A stretch of 64,000 nt of DNA from positions 682,099-746,098 of the forward strand of contig NZ_WUBI01000003.1 of assembly GCF_009807035.1 (NCBI RefSeq), in the 5' to 3' direction. Source of the DNA: Paenibacillus dendrobii (GTDB lineage Bacteria > Bacillota > Bacilli > Paenibacillales > Paenibacillaceae). How positions within the stretch are numbered: the stretch's first letter is position 1; every line of letters starts with the position of its first letter. Both the position numbers and the translations under genes were made by a program. Shown in pieces: positions 17,513 through 26,100 of this stretch. Below the pieces are notes generated by a model. It had not been told where the DNA came from, did no database searches, and worked only from the letters and a program-made list of their open reading frames with translations.

Positions 17513-18730
17513 TTATGTTGGCAAGGATTCACCATAGTCATAATCCAGAAGTTCATTTGGACAATATCCTGTAAATAAGAGCAGGGCTTCGTCCAGCATC
17601 CGTGCAATCGCTACAGATGAATACTCAAACCAAGGATCAGCACTGATCATATATACCTGATTGTTCTGCACGGCCTGAAGCTGCTTCCACCCGGCAGCAT
17701 GCTGCAATGTCAACCAGTATTTGCGCGTAGAAGCCTCCGGGCATACAAACAACAAAATCCGATCGGGGTTTAGCTCCTGCAGTTCTTGTATTGAAATAGG
17801 CAAGTGGCTTTGCAGCTCTCTTCCGCAAGCAGCTTGGAGGTTTAAATCCTTGTACAGCACCTCCTCCAAACCTCGATTCTGGTAAACGAACATTTGTGTC
17901 TGGTAAATCCGCAAGGCCATAATACGATCGTCGCCCAGCACATTTTTGATTTGCTTCCTCGCAAATTGAACGTTGCTTTCATAATTACGAATCCATTGCC
18001 TTGCGCTGTTTTCCTTGTCTAAATAAATTGCAATATCCAGCAGCTGATCTCTCCAACCTTTTTTGGCTGACATGCAATGAACCGGAGCAATCGAACTCAG
18101 CCTGCTGATCTCTCTGATTTGAAGGTGATCCGAACCGATGATAACGTCCGGTCGTGCTTGGCTCAGCTTATCCATATTGGTTTCAAAGGCTAATTTGTGA
18201 TACGGGTTAGTGAGAATAAGATGTGACTTAATTTTGTTGCTGTAGAGGTTGTAGTAATACGGACTCCATTTGGGATCGAGAGGTGCGACCTCCGGAATGA
18301 TGTTAAGTGCGAGCAAATGGCCGATGGCCGGGGAGGAACATGCTGCGAGGCGCTTCTTCGTATTTTTCGCAAAATCGGTAGGGGACAGGCCCACTTCCTT
18401 TTTGAATTTGCGGCTAAAATAAAACTCATCCTTGTACCCTACCTTTTTCGCAATATCCCTCAGTCGCTCATCGGACTCCGCCAAATACCGCTTGGCATGA
18501 TGAATGCGCACGTCCGTTAAATATTCCATCGCACTCTGACCGAATGTTTTTTTGAATAAATCCACGAAATATTTGGGGCTAATGTTGACCATCTTCGCTA
18601 ATTGAGCAATAGACACCGGTTCATTATAATGGCTTGCCATAAACGCTTTGATATCCTGCAAATCAGTCTTATGCATGCGACTCGTGGTAATTGAGCCGTT
18701 GTTCGTATGTAGTGTATCTTTTGTATTCAC
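17513..18730 (-). CDS. AraC-family activator with C-terminal siderophore-binding domain, Btr-like
   Basis: About 405 residues. The AraC DNA-binding domain is N-terminal (about 25-125), with NISPKYFVDLFKKTFG and VGYKDEFYFSRKFKKEVGLSP. The rest (about 130-395) resembles a FeuA-type binding domain (ARPDVIIGSD, LNPDRILLFV). Such proteins, like B. subtilis Btr, sense ferric siderophore in the cytoplasm and activate uptake genes. It is shorter than Btr and lacks a long N-terminal domain. The first ATG (18739) directly abuts AGAGGGGG, too close for initiation; GTG at 18730 has a 9-nt spacing and is preferred. A perfect Fur box precedes it. It is the first gene of the siderophore locus. Confidence 0.88.
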   Translation of the reverse strand: MNTKDTLHTNNGSITTSRMHKTDLQDIKAFMASHYNEPVSIAQLAKMVNISPKYFVDLFKKTFGQSAMEYLTDVRIHHAKRYLAESDERLRDIAKKVGYKDEFYFSRKFKKEVGLSPTDFAKNTKKRLAACSSPAIGHLLALNIIPEVAPLDPKWSPYYYNLYSNKIKSHLILTNPYHKLAFETNMDKLSQARPDVIIGSDHLQIREISRLSSIAPVHCMSAKKGWRDQLLDIAIYLDKENSARQWIRNYESNVQFARKQIKNVLGDDRIMALRIYQTQMFVYQNRGLEEVLYKDLNLQAACGRELQSHLPISIQELQELNPDRILLFVCPEASTRKYWLTLQHAAGWKQLQAVQNNQVYMISADPWFEYSSVAIARMLDEALLLFTGYCPNELLDYDYGESLPT

Positions 18731-18774
18731 AGTAACCATCCCCCTCTGATTGTATGAATAATAAAAACAAAATT

Positions 18775-18793
18775 GATAATGATAATCATTATC
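18775..18793. promoter_or_regulatory. Perfect consensus Fur box
   Basis: GATAATGATAATCATTATC is identical to the classical 19-bp Fur box and sits in a longer perfect palindrome (18769-18799). It is about 45 bp upstream of the AraC-type regulator. Confidence 0.93.
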
Positions 18794-18886
18794 AATTTTG
18801 TTAAAACTAGCATACCTTCATAGCGAGATCAAGTCCAATTTTATTTGTGATTCGTTTATTTTCCTTCTATCAGTGAATGAAATTAA

Positions 18887-18918
18887 TAAAAAAAGAGACA
18901 TCTTTACAGATGTCTCTC
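18887..18918 (-). terminator. Terminator of the GntR/membrane-protein operon
   Basis: The minus strand reads AGAGACATC, loop, GATGTCTCT followed by a run of seven T. It lies about 50 bp after the membrane-protein stop. Confidence 0.88.
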
Positions 18919-18964
18919 CCCATAACGATAAATTCCGGATATAGAGTCTATTGTCTCTCTCCGC

Positions 18965-20350
18965 TTACTTCCCCATTTGCTTCTGCAGCTGTTCAAAAAT
19001 TTGCCTCGTCAGCAGCGGCTCCTTTTCATTATAAAAAATATACACATCATCCAGCTTGATACGTATATAAGGAGGGTTATTCTTGAAGATATACAATCGG
19101 GATTTACCCAGTTCTTTCAAGCGAAACTTCCCACGTGAATATTTTCCTGTGGCTTCGCCATTCGTTTTGACGCCTCCCGAAGGTACCGTATCGGCCAGTG
19201 TTAGCTCTTTAATATCGTCAATGCCGAATTCGTAGGAATACATCGGATATCGAATATCTACTCGTTGATCCGATGTAATAGACAGCGTAGGCGATGTGAT
19301 CTCTGACCGCACCAGCATAAAGGAAACACCGATGATGAGCGCTGCGATAATTCCGGCCGTTCCCCAGATGATACATTTTCCGACCCGCGTCGCAGTATTT
19401 ATGGTCGCTCCCATTCCCACGCGCTTGGGTACAAAAATACTTTTATCATGCGGGTTATGGTACGTGAATCCGTTCGCCCAATATTCATCATCATCCGTAT
19501 AGATGACTTTACCGTCCTGCGCCAAAACCTCTTGCTCCAGAGCATGAATTTTATGATATGCATAATAAATACTGCCAGCCGGAATCGCTGTAAACAGTAA
19601 AATTACCGCAATCCACAAGCCATCCATGCCTGCATTACCGTTCACCAAAAGTATGTAGATGAGTAAAAAGTGGATGTTCTCAGCGATAGCCATCCATAGC
19701 CATAAGTAGGAAATCGTTCTGCGTCTTGCTTGGTTTAAAATGATATTGACTTCGCTATTCATACTGTACACTTTCGACTTGATTCTACGCATGTAGAGTG
19801 AAATGAACAAGAAGAGCGCCGTAAGAACCAAGCCGCCGGTCGTGACACCAAAAAACGGATCTTCACTGCGCACTGCCCACAGCAGCATGCCGATTGCCAT
19901 CGCAAACGGGATAAGGTAGAGCCAAAGGGAAGCGGAACGTTTATTCTTCAATTGGGCTACACGCAAATCGCTTAGGATCACGCGCTTGTTACCGACAAAC
20001 CATTCATGTTCACGTTTTAAAGCCAGCGTATCGCGAAAAGCTCGCCGAAACGGAGCCACCACGGCCAGTACGAGGGCACATAACCAAACGAGAAAATAAA
20101 TAACTTGATATGGAATCCAGGCGTAAAGAATCACAAACGGAATGAGACCAATGCCCATCCAAAGGCCCGCTTTTGAAAATGATTTGTCGAAGCGTGCCCG
20201 GACATGTTGAAGATCTGCGTGCTCCAGAGCGCCACCGGGCAAGGTTACAGCAAACAGCATGCCATTTTGATATTTGGCCTGCTGCTTATACGTGGCGAGC
20301 AGTGCAATATAACAGATCATCGCAGAAAATAATAAAAGAATCGTTAACAT
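18965..20350 (-). CDS. Multi-pass membrane protein, DUF5808/DUF1648-like, partner of a GntR regulator
   Basis: About 461 residues with at least eight hydrophobic segments: one at the start, a pair near 65-105, a pair near 145-190, a pair near 220-275, and one near 330. A segment with DDDEYWANGFTYHNP followed by FVPKRVGMG is the DUF5808-type element. The C-terminal ~120 residues are soluble and resemble a PH-like fold. The ATG at 20350 has GAGGTG 5 nt upstream. It is encoded 27 bp after a YtrA-type GntR repressor, a pairing common in Bacillota for envelope-stress membrane proteins. The molecular function is unknown. Confidence 0.7.
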   Translation of the reverse strand: MLTILLLFSAMICYIALLATYKQQAKYQNGMLFAVTLPGGALEHADLQHVRARFDKSFSKAGLWMGIGLIPFVILYAWIPYQVIYFLVWLCALVLAVVAPFRRAFRDTLALKREHEWFVGNKRVILSDLRVAQLKNKRSASLWLYLIPFAMAIGMLLWAVRSEDPFFGVTTGGLVLTALFLFISLYMRRIKSKVYSMNSEVNIILNQARRRTISYLWLWMAIAENIHFLLIYILLVNGNAGMDGLWIAVILLFTAIPAGSIYYAYHKIHALEQEVLAQDGKVIYTDDDEYWANGFTYHNPHDKSIFVPKRVGMGATINTATRVGKCIIWGTAGIIAALIIGVSFMLVRSEITSPTLSITSDQRVDIRYPMYSYEFGIDDIKELTLADTVPSGGVKTNGEATGKYSRGKFRLKELGKSRLYIFKNNPPYIRIKLDDVYIFYNEKEPLLTRQIFEQLQKQMGK

Positions 20351-20377
20351 CAAGACACCTCATTCCAGATGGTTAGT

Positions 20378-20761
20378 TTAGGGGTGCTGATAAGTCATTT
20401 TGGAGAAAATCTGCGAACAAAGTGTTTGAAAACGCGACTCATTGATGCCTTGTATCGCTGCCTGCGCAATTATTAACTGAAGCTTATCCGCAAGCTCTGG
20501 GGACGGAACCGGATTGTCCTGCATGACTGGACTTACCTTGGCACCATGACGCCGATCGATTACAATGTAACCTTCCTGTTTTAATAGCGAATAGGTTTTG
20601 TTGACTGTCATCGTATTGATCCCCAGCTCTTCAGCCAATTGGCGGACCGTTGGCAGCTTCTCCTGCGGTGCCAGCTCACCCGTGGCAATGCCGATCACAA
20701 TCTGATTCCGCAATTGTTCATATAGAGGTGTATCGCTGTCCAGTTGTAAGGAAATAACCAT
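20378..20761 (-). CDS. GntR-family transcriptional repressor, YtrA type
   Basis: About 127 residues starting MVISLQLDSDTPLYEQLR. The winged-helix motif is EKLPTVRQLAEELGINTMTVNKTYSLLKQEGYI-like in residues about 35-70. The short C-terminal tail without an effector domain is typical of the YtrA subgroup, which usually regulates adjacent membrane or ABC genes. The ATG at 20761 has GAGGGAG 11 nt upstream; an upstream TTG at 20794 would extend it by 11 residues. A long inverted repeat in its promoter is a likely autoregulatory operator. Confidence 0.88.
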   Translation of the reverse strand: MVISLQLDSDTPLYEQLRNQIVIGIATGELAPQEKLPTVRQLAEELGINTMTVNKTYSLLKQEGYIVIDRRHGAKVSPVMQDNPVPSPELADKLQLIIAQAAIQGINESRFQTLCSQIFSKMTYQHP

Positions 20762-20797
20762 ATGTACTTTCACTCCCTCAGCAGGTTCATTCAACCA

Positions 20798-20833
20798 TTA
20801 AGTATTATATACTGTAATACAAATAATACTTAA
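20798..20833. promoter_or_regulatory. Inverted-repeat operator of the GntR operon
   Basis: TTAAGTATTAT and ATAATACTTAA form 11-bp perfect arms around a 14-bp centre. The minus strand contains TATAAT inside it, so bound repressor would cover the -10 region. Confidence 0.75.
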
Positions 20834-20894
20834 AGTCTAGAAAGTCATTGGTAGTTGCCCGTTCGGACGTGGATCTTCTTTTGAATAGAAAAAT

Positions 20895-20926
20895 AAAAAA
20901 AGACACCGACAATTCATGTCAGTGTC
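20895..20926 (-). terminator. Terminator of the PP2C-like gene
   Basis: The minus strand forms GACACTGACA, loop, TGTCGGTGTC, followed by a run of seven T. It lies 70 bp after the PP2C-like stop. Confidence 0.87.
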
Positions 20927-20995
20927 CTGCAGAGCGCCTTGGTTTCTCCTTGGAATCATTCTGTCGTCTGTAGATGGACAGAAGCTGGCCATTCA

Positions 20996-21853
20996 TCAAA
21001 ACGTGATCCAAACACCCGACTTATCGTCAGATATTTTAAAGCGGGGATAACGGATACACTCCGGATCGTCTTGTTCCAGGGCCAGAAGCCACTCGGCATA
21101 ACGTTCTAAACCGTCGGAAGCAACGCTGCGTAGAAGCTTCTCGTCCAGCCTCTCAGCGCCGGCCTCCGGATTTGGCCACTCCTCCGGATAGAACAGGCCA
21201 TCCGTCACGAGCAGCAGGCCAGCCAATTGGATTCGATTGATTCTACCGCTTTCCAGATATCGATCCGCATCCGGCAGCCCATTCAGCACGGAATATCCGT
21301 TATCAGTGTTCATTTTGTCCTTGTTGCCGAGTAATTGCGGCTGCACCTGCTCCCACAATGCTGCTTTCGTTCGAATGCCTGATGCGATTCCCTGCCTCCA
21401 TGTCTCCATCGATATTTCGCCAATATGAGACACGTGATCGCGCGTAATTGTTCGTACTGAGCCATCACGATATAAAGCCATCAGCATGCAATCGCCCGCT
21501 TGAACGTATTCGATATGGTGGTCGGTGATGCGAACCAGCGCCATTGCAGCCGTCCAAAGCTCGCTCTTGCGGTCCATCTGAATGTCGCTTTCGCGCATTT
21601 TTGCTCCAAGCCTGGAGTTGGCCTCAATCGTCAATGTCTCCAAGTCGCGGCGGTCCCCGCTTGCAAGCTCTTCGAAGAATTGCTTGAGCAGTTGCGATGC
21701 AAGCCGTCCGCCTGTTTCATTGTTCGCGCTCCGGAACGGGACGAGTGAAGTAGCCCCATCGATGACGCCATAAAGCTGCTGTCTCTCGTTTAAGACAACC
21801 GCATCCTCGTTCCAATCGCCTGTACCTTGAACGGAAATATGATGTATGTTCAT
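20996..21853 (-). CDS. PP2C-like serine/threonine phosphatase family protein
   Basis: A 285-residue soluble protein. GTGDWNEDAVVL near the start, VIDGATS near residue 32, AGDCMLMAL near residue 120 and VTDGLF near residue 217 correspond to the metal-binding Asp motifs of PP2C phosphatases. The Asp-Gly pairs are kept, so it may be catalytically active, dephosphorylating Ser/Thr on unknown proteins. It appears to be a single-gene unit with its own terminator; RBS AAAGGGGG is 7 nt before the ATG. Substrate and pathway cannot be inferred from the neighbours. Confidence 0.72.
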   Translation of the reverse strand: MNIHHISVQGTGDWNEDAVVLNERQQLYGVIDGATSLVPFRSANNETGGRLASQLLKQFFEELASGDRRDLETLTIEANSRLGAKMRESDIQMDRKSELWTAAMALVRITDHHIEYVQAGDCMLMALYRDGSVRTITRDHVSHIGEISMETWRQGIASGIRTKAALWEQVQPQLLGNKDKMNTDNGYSVLNGLPDADRYLESGRINRIQLAGLLLVTDGLFYPEEWPNPEAGAERLDEKLLRSVASDGLERYAEWLLALEQDDPECIRYPRFKISDDKSGVWITF

Positions 21854-22060
21854 GATGCCGCCCCCTTTGACCCCATTTAGATTATTTAGATAGATGACAG
21901 AAGTTTAATCCTTCATCTTCTTGATTTTTGCTGCAACAAAGAGATGGTACCTAATTCTTCAGTTTAATTTATTCAAATGGTAGCACATACAGGAACAAAC
22001 GAATAGTGAGGCACGGGTAAACGTTTTCAACAGCGCGTGCGGATGTTCTTGGATAAAAGA

Positions 22061-22090
22061 AAAACCTGGTCCTCATGCGGACCAGGTTTT
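22061..22090 (-). terminator. Terminator of the YdjO-like gene
   Basis: Perfect 12-bp arms (AAAACCTGGTCC / GGACCAGGTTTT) around a 6-nt loop; on the minus strand the T-run continues into TTTTTCTTTT. Confidence 0.87.
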
Positions 22091-22147
22091 CATGATGGAG
22101 ACGAATCGGAGCTGTATACATACAATTCGTCGCCGCATTAAATATCT

Positions 22148-22360
22148 TTATTTTTTAGACTGGCTGGGGCTTGTATTCGTCAACACCGTCAGCATTCTCT
22201 TATCTTTAACCATTTTTGAATGACATTGGGGGCATACAGGAGCCTCGGAGAAAGCGAAATTATCCCGCATCCATCCCTTGCAGTCCTCGTTCGAACAAGA
22301 CCATATTTCGGTTAATTCAGTAGGCAGATCTTCCAATGGTTTTTTTCGTGAGTTGTACAT
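22148..22360 (-). CDS. YdjO-like cold-inducible zinc-ribbon protein
   Basis: About 70 residues starting MYNSRKKPLEDLP. Two cysteine pairs, CSNEDC and CPQC, form a likely zinc ribbon, and the layout matches the small YdjO family annotated as cold-inducible in Bacillus. The function is unknown. The second in-frame ATG (22360) has AAAGAGGG 6 nt upstream, while the first abuts it. The gene lies just after a cold-shock protein gene, separated from it by a terminator, which fits a shared cold response without proving it. Confidence 0.75.
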   Translation of the reverse strand: MYNSRKKPLEDLPTELTEIWSCSNEDCKGWMRDNFAFSEAPVCPQCHSKMVKDKRMLTVLTNTSPSQSKK

Positions 22361-22402
22361 ATGCATCCCTCTTTCTATCCAGTATTGGTTTTTTGCGGCA
22401 AT

Positions 22403-22434
22403 AAAAGTGCCCCGAACAAGTCTGTTCGGGGCAC
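22403..22434 (-). terminator. Terminator of the cold-shock gene
   Basis: GTGCCCCGAACA and TGTTCGGGGCAC form a 12-bp GC-rich stem followed on the minus strand by TTTTATT, 12 bp after the csp stop. Confidence 0.9.
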
Positions 22435-22445
22435 AAGGCTCTAGA

Positions 22446-22646
22446 TTAGAGTTTTACGACATTTTCGGCTTGTGGTCCGCGATTGCCTTGTACGATATTG
22501 AATTCTACGCGTTGGCCTTCGTCCAAAGATTTGTAGCCGTCGCCAACGATTGCGCTGAAGTGTACGAATACGTCGCTTCCGCCTTCAACTTCGATAAAGC
22601 CAAATCCTTTTTCTGCGTTAAACCATTTTACTGTTCCTGTTTCCAT
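22446..22646 (-). CDS. csp: Cold-shock protein (nucleic-acid chaperone)
   Basis: A 66-residue cold-shock domain protein beginning METGTVKWFNAEKGFGFIEV. It contains RNP1 (KGFGFIEV) and RNP2 (VFVHFSAI) and ends NRGPQAENVVKL. It binds single-stranded RNA and DNA and prevents mRNA secondary structure in the cytoplasm. The ATG at 22646 is chosen because an in-frame TTG two codons earlier adds only two residues and lies closer to the AAGGTGG site. The leader is long (about 130 nt), as in other csp genes. Confidence 0.97.
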   Translation of the reverse strand: METGTVKWFNAEKGFGFIEVEGGSDVFVHFSAIVGDGYKSLDEGQRVEFNIVQGNRGPQAENVVKL

Positions 22647-22652
22647 TACCAA

Positions 22653-22790
22653 TTACCACCTTTTTTAAATTTTATATGGCATTCTTATTCTTAAATAAAA
22701 ATCACATATCGTACAAGGTTATTGAATAAATGAATAACCCTCTACGCTATGTGAATTCGTTTAGGTCGCTATTACAATATCTACATTATA
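22653..22790 (-). promoter_or_regulatory. csp promoter and long leader
   Basis: The minus strand has an extended -10 element TGTTATAAT (TATAAT at 22785-22790) with only a weak -35. The leader of about 130 nt contains a hairpin near 22713-22745 (GGTTATT / AATAACC). An A8T7 tract at 22834-22848 upstream could act as an UP element. Long structured leaders are usual for cold-shock mRNAs. Confidence 0.6.
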
Positions 22791-22848
22791 ACACAGTTGT
22801 ACATGAATAGATACTTCCAGAAGGTGTAAATCCAAAAAAAATTTTTTT

Positions 22849-23123
22849 GGGGTTACGGCCGCTGCCTGATTTACGCATCATTGCTCCATTGGATGCCGGT
22901 GTATCCTACATAATATAGCCATTTGGCAGCCTTTTTACCCTTCATTGTATTCCTTATTCAGATTATATTCAGAAGCTACCTATATAATGATGCTACGCAA
23001 AAGTCCTTCGAGAAAAAGTCCCTTGCGGATATAATTCAATCATTTCTGCAACCGCAATGTTCAAACCGGAGGCAATCAAGTCACAAAGCACCAAACCATT
23101 TCATTTAGGAGGAAAATAACATT
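22849..23123. other. Leader region before the SLH-lectin gene
   Basis: No ORF with a ribosome site is found here. I checked for a second GEMM aptamer: a few similar words occur (CACAAAGC near 23080) but not in the right order. AGGAGG lies 11 nt before the downstream ATG. The promoter is not clear. Confidence 0.4.
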
Positions 23124-26100
23124 ATGATTCAGGCAGTCAAATTAAGGCCGCTGCTTATTGTCATCTGCATGTTGGTTGCGACACTCCAGCCGATGACAGC
23201 AGCAGTCTACGCTGATCCCGTAGACAAATGGGTGACCTATAAAATTGACAACTTCAGCAATTCGAAACAAGTCGACTTGTTTGCCATAAACGGTCAGGCA
23301 AAAGTTGTCACAGACTCAAAACAGCGTAAAATACTTCGCCTAACGGAGGCAAAAGGCAATCAATTCGGCACCGCCTTCAACAAGAAGCTCATTGCGGCAG
23401 GCAATCATTATTCCTTCAGTACTTATTTCAAATTCCGGCTGAACGGAGACAACCCGCAAGCATCTCCCGCTGACGGAATTACATTTACGGTTCAAGCACA
23501 ATCCAATAGCGCGGGCAAAGTTGGCGAGGGCATCGGCTATGGCGGAATCACACCCAGCTTTGCCATTAAATACGATACTTACAAAAACGCCAGCCCCGTC
23601 AACGACCCTTCCGATAATTATATTGGTTTGGCGGTGAACGGCAGCGTCAATAATACCAACCCTTCTTGGTACACGACCAAGCTGAACGGCATTAAGCTCT
23701 CCGGAGGCAAGGATCTAAGTTCCTGGATAGATTATGACGGAGCGAGCAAAGTCGTGAAAGTCTACCTCAGCAATGACGATACCCGTCCGGAGGTTCCAGT
23801 ACTTACGACATCCGGCATTAACCTTGAGGGGATTTTTGACGGATATCCTGGCGTGTATGCCGGGTTTACTTCGGCGACAGGCGGATCGATGGAGACGCAT
23901 GATATCATCTCCTGGTATTTCACCAATTCGCCCGATCCGATCGATACTGGAAATGAAGATTATGTGTATAAACAGGCGCCCACTGACGTTAGAATCCAAG
24001 TCGTTCCTACGGGCGATCCTGGCAAATACGAAGTAACGGGAACTGCGTTCGATGTCAACGGCGATCCTGTCGAAGGCGCCCCGATGACGTTCTACTCCGA
24101 GGAGGGTGTTCTGTTAACCCCTTCGCAGCAGACAAATACATCGGGACAAGCCAAGACCATCCTGGATTTCGGCAGCGCCCCTCCTTCCGGAGAAATTAAA
24201 GTGGTTACTGTGGGCGGCGCTTATGCGACCATTCCGAAACCTCCCGTGCTCGAAGCGGGTACAACTCCGCAGACAGCCAACACTTTAAGCTGGACTACTG
24301 TAACAGGTGCAACCTACTATTCTCTTTATAAAGACAATGTCCTGATTGTTCCGCGCATTGATGGAACAACAACATACACATTACAGGGGACAGACTTGGA
24401 TGATGTATCCCGCTATACGGTTACCGCCGTATTGGAGAATCCAGTCGGTCAAATCGAAACGCTTCCTTCCAATTCAGTCACCATTGGACTTTATTTGGAT
24501 CAAAAAAACTATGAACTCAATACCAATCCCGAAAAGGCAGAGTACCAGCATCAAACGGTCGTTACCTCAGTTTATACGGACGGCACCAGAGACGTGACCC
24601 TTGAGGGAACTACCTTTGTAATAAAAGATCCTTCCATTGCATCTGTTAATTCCGAAGGACTCATTACGGCTGTGGGTGCAGGAACCACTGTCATTGATGC
24701 CGTATACAACGGAAAATCTGTACAAGCTGTCATTAAGGTAACAATCGACGCACCGGTGATGCAAGCAAGCAGTGTGACATCCACCACCGCCGAGCTCTCT
24801 TGGAATGCCGTCCCGGGTGCGCAAACCTATAATATTTACGACGGCAGCGGCAAACTTGTAGCTGATGGACTGACAGGTTCGAAATATGCATTGGCGGGAC
24901 TGAAGCCGAATACCACTCAAACCTATACCATTACAGCAGTCAGCAACGGAATCGAATCCGGTTCGTCGCTGCCCGTGAAAGTGCAGACATCTGCATCGAG
25001 CCTGCGTGATCTGTTCATCGATCCGGCAAGCATAACCCTGAAGCCCGGAGATGAACATACACCGAAGGTAACAGCGGTGTATGCGGCTGACGAGAGCATA
25101 GAAAACGTGACCGGCAAAGCAACATATACGTCTTCTGATCCAAGTGTCGCAACCGTTGATGCCAACGGCCGCGTTATCGCAGTTTCACCTGGCCTGGCTA
25201 TCATCACGGCTTCCTATGATGGTAAATCCGTATCGGAAACCGTGCAGGTGAAGATTCAGGAACAGCCGTATGAGCTGGACCTCACCGTGACTCCTGACAG
25301 TGTGCTGGCAGATGGCAAAAGTCCGGTACATGTCACGGCTAAGGTGACCGATTCCGAAGGCAAACCAGCCGCCGGTGTACCGGTTGAAATCACCCTTGAT
25401 TCCGGGAAAACCGTTACGCAAGTAACGAACGAGGAGGGCATCGCCGTATGGACGTATATCCCTGATGCATTACAGGGAACGACGCCTTCACACGATACCA
25501 TCACGGCTAAAATCACGGATCACGGCACAAATACCACAATTCAATCCAGCGCGGGTATAGATTACTTCCCTGCAGCCATTGACGGGATCATTATCGATCA
25601 AGTTAGCGGTAAGCCGGTAGCAGGTGCCAAGATCACGGTTGAATCCGATTTTAACCATGATGGGACGCCGGATTTCACCGCAGAAGTGATGACCGGCGAA
25701 GACGGTTCATACCATATTCCCGTACCTCGCGGAGATTATACGTATTCATTGAATATTCAAACACCGGTTCAGGTCGGAGGACAGCAGGTAACATTGACCG
25801 AAACCAAAGAGGTTACTCTCGGCACGATCCAGCCAGGCCAGACGATTAAACCGGTGAATACGCTCAAAGGGCAGCTGTTCATCGTGCCTGCAGCCGGCGG
25901 GGCTCATGCTCCAAGCTTAAGCGATCTGCTTGGAAACGGCGAAGCTTATGCCGTTCTCAAGGGCCTGGATGGCAGCAATTTTGAGAAAGAGCTTCGTATC
26001 GGCCAAGACGGAACCTTCTCCATGGAACAAGTTCCAAAAGGCAGATACGAGATATCCTATCAACTGAAGACACCGGAAGGAGCACTGCTCGCCGGACCTT

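Noticed and set aside
23040..23100. A second c-di-GMP riboswitch before the SLH-lectin gene
   Set aside because: CACAAAGC occurs but the P2 stem, the GAAA loop and the 3' CCGGTTGC side are missing in the right order.
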